DNA of 5,821 bases from Anaerolineae bacterium. Lineage in GTDB: Bacteria > Chloroflexota > Anaerolineae > Aggregatilineales > Phototrophicaceae. Each line of letters opens with the position of its first letter. Within the stretch, counting starts at the first letter, position 1. This document shows positions 1-4,380 of this stretch, piece by piece. The notes under the pieces are model-generated. The model did not search any database and had not been told where the DNA came from. It worked only from the letters and a program-made list of their open reading frames with translations. The stretch covers positions 1 to 5,821 of the forward strand of contig JADLHH010000227.1 of assembly GCA_020848855.1 (NCBI GenBank). The letters are read 5' to 3'. The position numbers and the translations under genes are program-made.

Positions 1-147
1 CCCGGCAGCCCAGCCGACGCCTACCGCTATTCACTGACGGTCAACAGCCCCAACGGCAGCCGTACCATCGACTCGGTGGATGGCATGACGCCGCCGGAGC
101 TTTATCAGGTCTACGACGCGATTCGCAGCCTCGGCACGGGGTCGTAG
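1..147 (+). CDS. C-terminal fragment of an emfourin-like protease inhibitor
   Basis: This is the last 48 codons of a gene that begins before the window, read in frame 1 and ending at TAG 145-147. The visible residues show the pattern AYRYSLTV, a turn (NSPNGS), RTIDSVDGM, then TPPELYQVYDAIRSLG. This arrangement (aromatic-x-aromatic-x-Leu-Thr-Val strand, short hairpin, then a 'PPEL' helix with a hydrophobic face) resembles the C-terminal half of emfourin, the inhibitor of protealysin-type M4 metalloproteases. Genes of that family are often next to an M4 protease gene, which would lie upstream outside the window. The family call is from memory of the pattern on a short fragment, so it is only moderately sure. 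The gene is convergent with the HAD hydrolase; the two stop codons are 9 bases apart and no terminator hairpin is visible between them. Confidence 0.55.
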   Translation, partial: PGSPADAYRYSLTVNSPNGSRTIDSVDGMTPPELYQVYDAIRSLGTGS

Positions 148-156
148 CGCCGCGTC

Positions 157-894
157 TCACAAGCGCTCCGGCGCTGACGACAGGCAGTAATCGACCAGTC
201 CGCGCAGGTCGGGCAGCACCGCATCGACCGCGAACGCCGGTGACGCCGGATCGCGCCGAATCTGGATCGTTCGCATCCCCGCTTGTTTCGCGTTGAGCAG
301 CGGCAGTTCCTTGTCGTCCAGCATCAGGCAGTTTTCCAGCACCGCCCCGGCGCTCAGCGCCGCCGCCTGGTAGCGCGGCGCGTCCTTCTCGAAGCGCTCG
401 GCATTGTCCGCGCCCCAGACTGCCCCCTTGAAGTGCCGGCGGATCGGCGCGAGCATGGCTTCAATCTGGCTGACCATCGAATGACTGATCACGCCGAGGA
501 TCAGCCCGGCGCTGTCCAGCCGCGCGACCACGTCGGCAGTTTCAGGGTACAGCACGTCGCCGCCCTGCACCGCCAGCGCGGGAAGCTCCCGCGAGAGCGC
601 CGTCAGTTCCGGCTTATCCGGCTCCGGCGCGCCGCTCAGCCGGAACAGGGCGCGAGTCGTGCGGAACACCCCTTCCCACATGTCGGCGATCCCGTCGTCG
701 CCGCTCAGGTTGAGATCGGCGTAGTAGCTGTCCCAGTCGGCGACGATCTGGCGGTACGCTTTCGCCCACGCCGCCGGCGTCAAGCCGTAGCGCTCGGTCA
801 TGATCGCGCCGAGCCGTGTTTGATACACGTCGCGCAGTCTGGTACGGTCGACCAGCACGTCGTGCGCGTCGAAAAAGACGTGCGTCAGCGTCAC
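157..894 (-). CDS. HAD-superfamily hydrolase with non-canonical motif I
   Basis: This 245-residue protein has the length and motif order of a haloacid dehalogenase-type hydrolase with an alpha-helical C1 cap. Motif I is HVFFDAHDVLVD with the probable nucleophile Asp9. The cap spans roughly residues 18-110 and is rich in Trp and Tyr. Motif II is VISHS (Ser137), motif III is probably Lys170, and motif IV is MLDDKELPLLNAKQAG with Asp193-Asp194. The position two after the nucleophile, normally the acid/base Asp of phosphatases, is His11, so a phosphatase mechanism is doubtful. Families with other residues there include haloacid dehalogenases and the HDHD3-like group. The start is a GTG at 894-892 that overlaps the TGA of the upstream lipoprotein gene (GTGA), which favours this start and suggests translational coupling. 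No signal peptide is visible, so it is probably cytosolic. The substrate cannot be told from sequence. Confidence 0.85.
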   Translation of the reverse strand: MTLTHVFFDAHDVLVDRTRLRDVYQTRLGAIMTERYGLTPAAWAKAYRQIVADWDSYYADLNLSGDDGIADMWEGVFRTTRALFRLSGAPEPDKPELTALSRELPALAVQGGDVLYPETADVVARLDSAGLILGVISHSMVSQIEAMLAPIRRHFKGAVWGADNAERFEKDAPRYQAAALSAGAVLENCLMLDDKELPLLNAKQAGMRTIQIRRDPASPAFAVDAVLPDLRGLVDYCLSSAPERL

Positions 895-2093
895 GGCACG
901 CCCTGAATGTTGACGATGTAGCTTTCCGGGCTGCCGCCGATCTCCGGCAGGCTGATCTCAAAATCTGCCGATGCACCGGGCGCGAGAGACGCACCGGGCG
1001 CGAGTTCGGCGGGCGAAATGTCGGCATATCCGGCAGCGATCACGTTCTGCGCGGCGTCGAACACCGTCGCCGTCGCGCGCGGCTGGCGGATAACGTGGTC
1101 GCTGGTATTGGTGACCGTCCCGCGAATGACCAGCCGGTTCAGGTTGTCGAAGCTGGACTCATCCGTCCAGGTCATGTCGGACTGCCCGTACAGCACCGGC
1201 TCAGCCGGCTGCCAGCCGTCGCCGCCCAGCGCGACCGTGAACGTCGCCGCGTTGGACGGCTGCCCCTGCCCGAAGCGCAGGCTGAACGGCGCGAATCCCC
1301 CCGGCGGGATGCCGTGCGTCAGGACGGCATCGACCGCGCCGGTCACCACCAGCCCATCGGCGGCGTGCAGATCGACCCGCACCGGCACACGCTCGACCGC
1401 CGTCAGCCCGTAATTGGCAACTTCGCCCGTCACAAAGAAGACTCCGGCGGGCGTCGTCCAGGCGCTGACGTGCAGCACGTCGAGGCTGCTCGACCGGGCA
1501 TACGCCAGCGTCGATAATTCGGTCGGCTCCAGCGCCGCGCCGGAATGGATGCTGAACGAGTTAATGATCGACTGCGCCGTCGTCCGCGCCGAATCGCATT
1601 CGGGAAGCACCACCTCGGTCACGCCCACGAATGCCCCGGCGTACTGGATGAAGGTGTTGACCTGCTGCGTGCCGCCCGCCGTCTCGCGCAGCCCGGTCAT
1701 GCGCCAGCTTCCGTCGCCCATCGCTTCGCGGCTCTGCTCGACATACTGCCCGGTATCGGAGCGCACGTCGGTCTGGTACTGATCGATCACCGCGCCGAAA
1801 GCAGTGGACTCGAGGTCGCGCCCCAGGTTGACGACCGCGAACAGCAGCGTGGGCTGGTCGCTGCCCGGCGCGGAGAAGGCTGTTGATGCCAGCGTGGTCG
1901 TGTTCTCCTCGTAAACCGACCACAGGCGCGGCACGACGACCGAGAATGCCCCACTGGGATGATCGTACCGGGCGAGCGACTGATCCGGCGGCAGCGGAGT
2001 CGGGGCGAAAACCACCGCGCCGCCGCTGCACCCGGCAAGCCACAACCCGACGAGAATGACGACCCACTTGCGCATTTTAAGCCACTTAACCAT
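891..2093 (-). CDS. Predicted lipoprotein with FxLyD-like beta domains, function unknown
   Basis: This 400-residue protein begins with a positively charged, hydrophobic signal sequence that ends in a lipobox, Leu19-Ala20-Gly21-Cys22, so it should be lipid-anchored and exported. A Pro-rich linker (about residues 30-38) leads to a domain at about 42-182. That domain has the pattern 'SGAFSVVVPRLWSVYE', resembling PsbP/DUF1795-type folds that start with 'fsi.yP..W'. Two beta-sandwich-like segments follow, at about 204-290 and 319-397. Each has the form 'V-x-G-x-V-x-N-x-(x)T/S ... V-x-V/A-x-V/L-x-D/F-A' and a 'PPGGFAPF' or 'APGASADF' segment, as in FxLyD domains that follow conserved 'V.G.V.N.....' strands. 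An alternative ATG at codon 7 (2075-2073) would also leave a complete signal peptide, and neither start has a strong Shine-Dalgarno sequence. The next gene, the HAD hydrolase, overlaps its stop by 4 bases. I do not recognise a specific function; domain names are inferred from pattern. Confidence 0.8.
   Translation of the reverse strand: MVKWLKMRKWVVILVGLWLAGCSGGAVVFAPTPLPPDQSLARYDHPSGAFSVVVPRLWSVYEENTTTLASTAFSAPGSDQPTLLFAVVNLGRDLESTAFGAVIDQYQTDVRSDTGQYVEQSREAMGDGSWRMTGLRETAGGTQQVNTFIQYAGAFVGVTEVVLPECDSARTTAQSIINSFSIHSGAALEPTELSTLAYARSSSLDVLHVSAWTTPAGVFFVTGEVANYGLTAVERVPVRVDLHAADGLVVTGAVDAVLTHGIPPGGFAPFSLRFGQGQPSNAATFTVALGGDGWQPAEPVLYGQSDMTWTDESSFDNLNRLVIRGTVTNTSDHVIRQPRATATVFDAAQNVIAAGYADISPAELAPGASLAPGASADFEISLPEIGGSPESYIVNIQGVP
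973..1004. repeat. Short tandem duplication inside the lipoprotein gene
   Basis: A 14-base unit (GCACCGGGCGCGAG) occurs at 973-986 and again at 991-1004, a period of 18 bases. On the coding (minus) strand it produces the hexapeptide LAPGAS twice in a row, at about residues 364-375 in the last beta domain. It keeps the reading frame. It looks like a recent in-frame slippage or duplication event in the loop before the final strands. Confidence 0.75.
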
Positions 2094-2142
2094 TATTTAA
2101 CCCAGTACCTGTGGACTGTTTGCTTGCGTAAAGTTGCCATCT

Positions 2143-2169
2143 ATCATAAAGTGACAACTTATGTCACAA
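2143..2169 (-). promoter_or_regulatory. Candidate promoter of the lipoprotein-HAD pair
   Basis: On the minus strand TTGTGA (2169-2164) and TATGAT (2148-2143) resemble -35 and -10 boxes with a 15-base spacer, slightly shorter than ideal. A transcript would start near 2136 and leave a leader of about 40 bases before the ATG at 2093. The palindrome at 2151-2167 would fill the space between the two boxes. The match is modest, so this is a tentative call. Confidence 0.3.
2151..2167. promoter_or_regulatory. Perfect 17-base palindrome, candidate operator
   Basis: GTGACA (2151-2156) and TGTCAC (2162-2167) are perfect inverted repeats around a 5-base centre. The site lies in the divergent region between the lipoprotein gene and the double-CxxC gene. 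It has the size and symmetry of a dimeric repressor or activator site. It is not a CRP site: CRP half-sites TGTGA and TCACA are 6 bases apart, and here the equivalent gap is longer. The cognate regulator is unknown and no regulator gene lies in the window. Confidence 0.45.
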
Positions 2170-2170
2170 T

Positions 2171-2210
2171 ACAGGAATCGAGGATCAAACTCCATTAATG
2201 TGATTCCTGT
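2171..2210. repeat. 9-base inverted repeat beside the -35 box
   Basis: ACAGGAATC (2171-2179) and GATTCCTGT (2202-2210) are perfect inverted copies separated by 22 bases. The centre-to-centre distance is 31 bases, or about three helical turns. The right arm touches the -35 box at 2211 of the plus-strand promoter. It could be a pair of operator half-sites bound by a looped or tetrameric protein. As an RNA it would form a 9-base-pair stem, but no T-run follows, so it is not a terminator. Confidence 0.5.
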
Positions 2211-2238
2211 TTGCATTTGGTTTATAATCGGTTATAAT
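2211..2238 (+). promoter_or_regulatory. Sigma70-type promoter of the double-CxxC gene
   Basis: TTGCAT (2211-2216) and a consensus TATAAT (2233-2238) are separated by 16 bases. A second perfect TATAAT at 2223-2228 lies 10 bases upstream and could act as an alternative -10 box. Transcription would begin near 2245 and give a leader of about 32 bases before the ATG at 2277. Confidence 0.65.
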
Positions 2239-2276
2239 TGTACCTGTCTGGCAAGCCGCGCACCCAAAGGGATTTT

Positions 2277-2642
2277 ATGTACACGAATAACGAACTGATG
2301 TTCCCGAACCATGTTATCCCGTCTTTGCGAAAATTGCGCGGTCCCAAATGGCAGGCGTTGGTCGAACGAGTAGCGAACGCCTCCGAATTTCAGGAGGAAA
2401 CGCTGGCGTTCATGCTGATGATGGTTCGCCTGAACGGCTGTGTCGCCTGCGAAACCGACAGCTACCGCGCCATGCGCGGCTGCCCCGCCTGCGCCCACCA
2501 GACCCTGCGCCGCTACAAAGGGAACGACGACGAATTGATCGCCGCGTTCGAGCAGGCGCTGGGCGACGTTCGCCGCTTTGCCGAATCGCACCCCAAGGTC
2601 GGCATCCAGCGCGGCGACGATGTCACCACCCGCACCGCCTGA
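2277..2642 (+). CDS. Small protein with two CxxC motifs, possibly AhpD-like, function unknown
   Basis: This 121-residue protein is predicted to be mostly helical, cytosolic and without a signal peptide. Its core is a hydrophobic helix, FQEETLAFMLMMVRLNG, followed directly by Cys55-Val-Ala-Cys58, then Cys69-Pro-Ala-Cys72 and His74. A charged helical C-terminal part follows (residues 80-105). The 'hydrophobic helix-NGCxxC' arrangement recalls the carboxymuconolactone decarboxylase/AhpD fold, where a CxxC is redox-active. The His four residues after the CxxC that AhpD uses is Ser here (Ser62), and the second CxxC could instead make a zinc or iron-sulfur site. I choose ATG 2277 because AAAGGGA (2266-2272) just before it is a good ribosome binding site. 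A TTG at 2238 would lie inside the -10 box. The gene stands alone, with its own promoter and a gene-free gap of 340 bases after it. Its function is unknown. Confidence 0.8.
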   Translation: MYTNNELMFPNHVIPSLRKLRGPKWQALVERVANASEFQEETLAFMLMMVRLNGCVACETDSYRAMRGCPACAHQTLRRYKGNDDELIAAFEQALGDVRRFAESHPKVGIQRGDDVTTRTA

Positions 2643-2761
2643 ACGGCGCGTGCCGCACAATTCACTGCGTCGTCCGGTTGAACGACAGTTTTGTCGTCGG
2701 CGCGATTTTCCCTTCTCTCCACCTCATTTTCTCATAACATCGCCAAACAAACCGATTACCC

Positions 2762-2779
2762 CACGCTTGCGTAAGCGTG
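2762..2779. repeat. Perfect 7-base-pair hairpin overlapping the infC -35 box
   Basis: CACGCTT (2762-2768) and AAGCGTG (2773-2779) pair around the loop GCGT. The hairpin is not followed by a T-run, so it is a poor terminator. It overlaps the likely -35 box (2767-2772), so the symmetric DNA could be an operator for the translation operon, or the overlap may be chance. Confidence 0.45.
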
Positions 2780-2796
2780 TAAACGTATGTTATAAT
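2767..2796 (+). promoter_or_regulatory. Extended -10 promoter of the infC-rpmI-rplT operon
   Basis: A consensus TATAAT (2791-2796) is preceded by TGT, giving the extended -10 form TGnTATAAT. TTGCGT (2767-2772) is a fair -35 box at 18 bases. Transcription would begin near 2803. No other promoter of similar quality is seen before infC, so this probably drives the whole operon. Confidence 0.65.
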
Positions 2797-2802
2797 TTCG
2801 CG

Positions 2803-2982
2803 GGTGTGGGGCACTCGTGTTTCGCGCGGGTGCGCAGGGGAACAGTTTTCAACGCCTACATTTTCCCAACTGCATCATGTCGGTAACTTCCCAAATTATG
2901 GTAGTTTTCTTTATATTCTATAGCCGTATTTTTTGAGCGTGTTCTTGAAGTTCGACCGCTACTTTCAGAGAGGAATAGAGCT
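2803..2982 (+). promoter_or_regulatory. Long untranslated leader of the infC operon
   Basis: About 180 bases separate the predicted transcription start from the infC start codon. Leaders before infC-rpmI-rplT often carry control elements, such as the L20-binding leaders of Bacillota and the operators of Enterobacteria. I cannot align this leader with any of them by eye. A T-run (2929-2934) lies near the end, but no GC-rich stem sits directly before it, so a classical attenuator is not evident. The regulatory role is inferred from position and length. Confidence 0.4.
2967..2974 (+). promoter_or_regulatory. Ribosome binding site that decides the infC start
   Basis: AGAGAGGA is a strong Shine-Dalgarno sequence. 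The codon found after the ideal 8-base spacing is ATA at 2983-2985, in frame with IF-3. No ATG, GTG, TTG or CTG in the IF-3 frame lies at a suitable distance. Confidence 0.65.
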
Positions 2983-3513
2983 ATAAGCTCCCAAGATTCG
3001 CTGCGAATTAACAACCAGATACGCGCCCGTGAAGTTCGCGTAATCAGTGACACCAACGAAAATCTCGGTGTCATTCCCTTGAGTGAAGCGCTCGCAGTTG
3101 CAGAAGCCCGCAGCCTCGATCTGGTCGAGGTTTCGCCGAATGCCGATCCGCCCGTGTGCCGGATCATGGACTTCGGCAAGTTTCAGTACGAGAAGCAGCG
3201 CAAGGAACGCAAGGCGCGTAAACAGCAAAAAGTCATCGAGGTGAAGGAAATCCGCTTAAGTCCCAAGACGGATGAGCATCACCTGGGGTTCAAGGTGCGC
3301 GATGCGCGCAAGTGGATCAACGATGGCATGAAGGTGCGCGTGCGCATCCGCTTTCGTGGGCGCGAAATCACCCACGCCAATATCGGGCGCGACCGGCTGG
3401 AGAAGATCGCCGCCGAACTGAACGATGTCGCCGTCGTGGAGCAAATGCCGAATATGGAAGGCAACACCATGCTGATGGTGCTCGCCCCCGCGCCGGAGAA
3501 GAAAACCAAGTAA
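2983..3513 (+). CDS. infC: Translation initiation factor IF-3, predicted AUA start
   Basis: IF-3 binds the 30S subunit, keeps it apart from 50S and proofreads the start codon and initiator tRNA. With a start at ATA 2983 the protein has 176 residues, usual for the family. The N-terminal domain (about 8-75) shows RINNQIRAREVRVI and the IF-3 signature RIMDFGKFQYE (60-70). A Lys/Arg-rich linker (71-83) leads to the C-terminal domain (about 84-170) with VKEIRLSP, RFRGREITH (123-131) and NTMLMVLAP near the end. The first standard start codon near the conserved region, TTG at 3079, would delete residues 1-32, including RIN-x-QIRARE, so it cannot be right. The IF-3 frame is open back to 2905, but ATA is the only codon well spaced from a strong ribosome binding site. 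Rare starts (AUU in E. coli, AUC in Myxococcus) are known for infC and allow IF-3 to repress its own synthesis. The gene is first in the operon with rpmI and rplT. Confidence 0.93.
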   Translation: MSSQDSLRINNQIRAREVRVISDTNENLGVIPLSEALAVAEARSLDLVEVSPNADPPVCRIMDFGKFQYEKQRKERKARKQQKVIEVKEIRLSPKTDEHHLGFKVRDARKWINDGMKVRVRIRFRGREITHANIGRDRLEKIAAELNDVAVVEQMPNMEGNTMLMVLAPAPEKKTK

Positions 3514-3590
3514 ATTCAGCCTTTACTCTGGGCGCTTCATGAGCGATGATTAAGGGCACGTTGAACGTATTTCGTCCTGGAGTGATGACT

Positions 3591-3827
3591 GTGGCAAAGA
3601 AGTACAAGCTCAAGACGCATAAAGCGACCGCCAAGCGCTTCCGCACCACCGGCAGCGGCAAGGTCGTGCGCACCAATGGCGGCAAAAGTCACTTCCGCCG
3701 TCGTCGTTCGACGCGCGCGAAGCAGGCGCTTGACAAAGTGGTCGTGGTCAAGACGGTGTCGCAGCACAAGCGCGTCATGAAGCTTGCGCCTTATTTGCGA
3801 CTCTACAAGCAGAACCCGCCCGCGTAA
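3591..3827 (+). CDS. rpmI: 50S ribosomal protein L35, GTG start
   Basis: The 78-residue basic protein begins MAKKYKLKTHKATAKRFR and contains TGSGKVVR, GGKSHFRRRR and the terminal KLAPYL motif, all typical of L35 (usually 64-66 residues). About ten extra residues, RLYKQNPPA, follow the usual end. L35 is a small 23S rRNA-binding protein of the large subunit. I choose GTG 3591 because GGAG (3579-3582) lies 8 bases before it and the product then starts exactly where L35 proteins usually do. An ATG at 3585 is only 2 bases from that site, and an ATG at 3546 would add 15 residues not typical of the family. It lies 77 bases after infC and 68 before rplT in the same operon. Confidence 0.93.
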   Translation: MAKKYKLKTHKATAKRFRTTGSGKVVRTNGGKSHFRRRRSTRAKQALDKVVVVKTVSQHKRVMKLAPYLRLYKQNPPA

Positions 3828-3853
3828 GCCGGCACGTTTTTGAATCCACCCTG

Positions 3854-3880
3854 CCCAGAGCGAGCGCTCTGGGTTTTGTT
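3854..3880 (+). terminator. Terminator-like hairpin between rpmI and rplT
   Basis: CCCAGAGC (3854-3861) pairs perfectly with GCTCTGGG (3866-3873) around a GAGC loop, and TTTTGTT follows. The 8-base-pair GC-rich stem with a T-rich tail has the form of an intrinsic terminator. It lies inside the operon, and its tail ends 3 bases before the rplT ribosome binding site. It may act as a partial terminator or attenuator that sets L20 levels, or as an RNA processing or protein-binding site. The shape is certain; the activity is inferred. Confidence 0.75.
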
Positions 3881-3883
3881 GCT

Positions 3884-3888
3884 AGGAG
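3884..3888 (+). promoter_or_regulatory. Ribosome binding site of rplT
   Basis: AGGAG lies 7 bases before the ATG at 3896 and confirms this start. It sits immediately downstream of the hairpin at 3854-3873, close enough for the structure or a protein bound to it to affect ribosome access. Confidence 0.85.
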
Positions 3889-3895
3889 TTGAACG

Positions 3896-4249
3896 ATGGC
3901 ACGTGTAAAAGGCGGTTACATCACCCGCCGCTGGCACAAGAAGATTTTCGAGCGCACCAAGGGGCAGTGGGGCACGCGCAATCGCCTGTACCGCCGCGCC
4001 AACGAAGCGATGCTCAAGAGCCTGTTCTATGCGTACCGCGACCGCCGCGCGCGCCGAGGCGACCTGCGCCGTCTGTGGATTATCCGCATCAACGCCGCCG
4101 CCCACCTGAACGGGCTGAACTACAGCCGCTTCATGTACGGCTTGAAGAAAGCCGGCGTCGAGCTGGATCGCAAGGTGCTGGCAGATATCGCCGTGCGCGA
4201 TGCCGCGACTTTCACCAAGCTGGCGGCGCTCAGCACGCAGAACCAGTAA
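3896..4249 (+). CDS. rplT: 50S ribosomal protein L20
   Basis: L20 binds 23S rRNA early in assembly of the large subunit. In several bacteria it also represses its own operon by binding an mRNA site that mimics the rRNA. The 117-residue length is standard. Typical segments are [68 protein letters not shown] and [19 protein letters not shown]. The basic N-terminal extension (residues 1-60) that threads into rRNA is complete. It is the last gene of the infC-rpmI-rplT operon. A terminator-like hairpin lies directly upstream and a clear terminator 40 bases after the stop, so its expression may be set separately from infC and rpmI. Confidence 0.97.
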   Translation: MARVKGGYITRRWHKKIFERTKGQWGTRNRLYRRANEAMLKSLFYAYRDRRARRGDLRRLWIIRINAAAHLNGLNYSRFMYGLKKAGVELDRKVLADIAVRDAATFTKLAALSTQNQ

Positions 4250-4250
4250 A

Positions 4251-4372
4251 CAGCTTTCAGCTATTCGCTGCGCGTGTTTAACCGATCAGGGCGCACGGTT
4301 GTGCGCCTTTGTTGTTTTTGCTGCCCGGTAAACGGTATGATTGGGCGGATTGCTGAAAGCTGAGGGCTGACC
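4251..4372. repeat. Inverted heptad repeats (GCTGAnn) around the operon terminator
   Basis: CAGCTTTCAGC (4251-4261) and GCTGAAAGCTG (4352-4362) are perfect 11-base inverted copies flanking the terminator at 4290-4310. The right copy extends as three 7-base units, GCTGAAA, GCTGAGG and GCTGACC (4352-4372). The left copy read on the minus strand shows the same 7-base rhythm (AGCGAAT, AGCTGAA, AGCTGTT). This resembles the short tandem heptanucleotide repeats scattered between genes in some bacteria such as cyanobacteria. In RNA the outer arms could pair and enclose the terminator. Confidence 0.6.
4290..4320 (+). terminator. Intrinsic terminator of the infC-rpmI-rplT operon
   Basis: GGCGCAC (4290-4296) pairs perfectly with GTGCGCC (4301-4307) around the loop GGTT. 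A T-rich tail follows (TTTGTTGTTTTT, 4308-4319), and two weaker outer pairs (A-T, G-T) extend the stem. It lies 40 bases after the rplT stop and fits the end of the operon. The next gene may therefore need its own promoter, but none is obvious in 4321-4380. Confidence 0.88.
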
Positions 4373-4380
4373 GCTTCTCC

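Larger units (their letters stand above)
2643..2982 (+). other. Gene-free stretch: end of the CxxC unit and infC promoter-leader
   Basis: No coding region is supported in these 340 bases. The first 115 hold a weak hairpin (ACGACA 2682-2687 with TGTCGT 2692-2697) without a T-run, so the preceding gene has no clear intrinsic terminator. Next come the hairpin at 2762-2779, the promoter at 2767-2796 and a leader of about 180 bases. The leader is GC-rich at first, including a possible 8-base-pair stem with two G-U pairs (2799-2806 with 2812-2819). It then becomes markedly AT-rich from about 2860 to 2935. Confidence 0.6.

Noticed and set aside
816..1517. Long open frames opposite the lipoprotein and HAD genes (for example 816-1517 and 283-906, plus strand)
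   Set aside because: They are Arg-rich antisense frames produced by GC-rich codons of the real minus-strand genes; they lack recognisable domains and ribosome binding sites.
2238..2276. TTG start at 2238 for the double-CxxC gene
   Set aside because: It overlaps the perfect TATAAT -10 box and has no ribosome binding site, while ATG 2277 has AAAGGGA just upstream.
2682..2697. Hairpin after the double-CxxC gene as a terminator
   Set aside because: The 6-base-pair stem has no T-run after it; the following bases are CGGCGCGA.
2578..2886. Plus-strand open frame across 2578-2886
   Set aside because: It overlaps the end of the double-CxxC gene, runs through the infC promoter and has low-complexity Arg/Pro composition, typical of a chance frame.
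2877..2936. 19-codon leader peptide in the infC leader (starting MSVTSQ)
   Set aside because: No ribosome binding site precedes it, the length is easily due to chance, and there is no terminator structure that it would control.
3079..3081. TTG at 3079 as the infC start
   Set aside because: It would remove 32 residues, including the conserved RINNQIRAREVRVI strand of IF-3, and no Shine-Dalgarno sequence precedes it.
3546..3590. ATG 3546 or ATG 3585 as the rpmI start
   Set aside because: The first adds 15 residues not typical of L35; the second is only 2 bases from the GGAG site. GTG 3591 has 8-base spacing and gives the normal L35 N-terminus.
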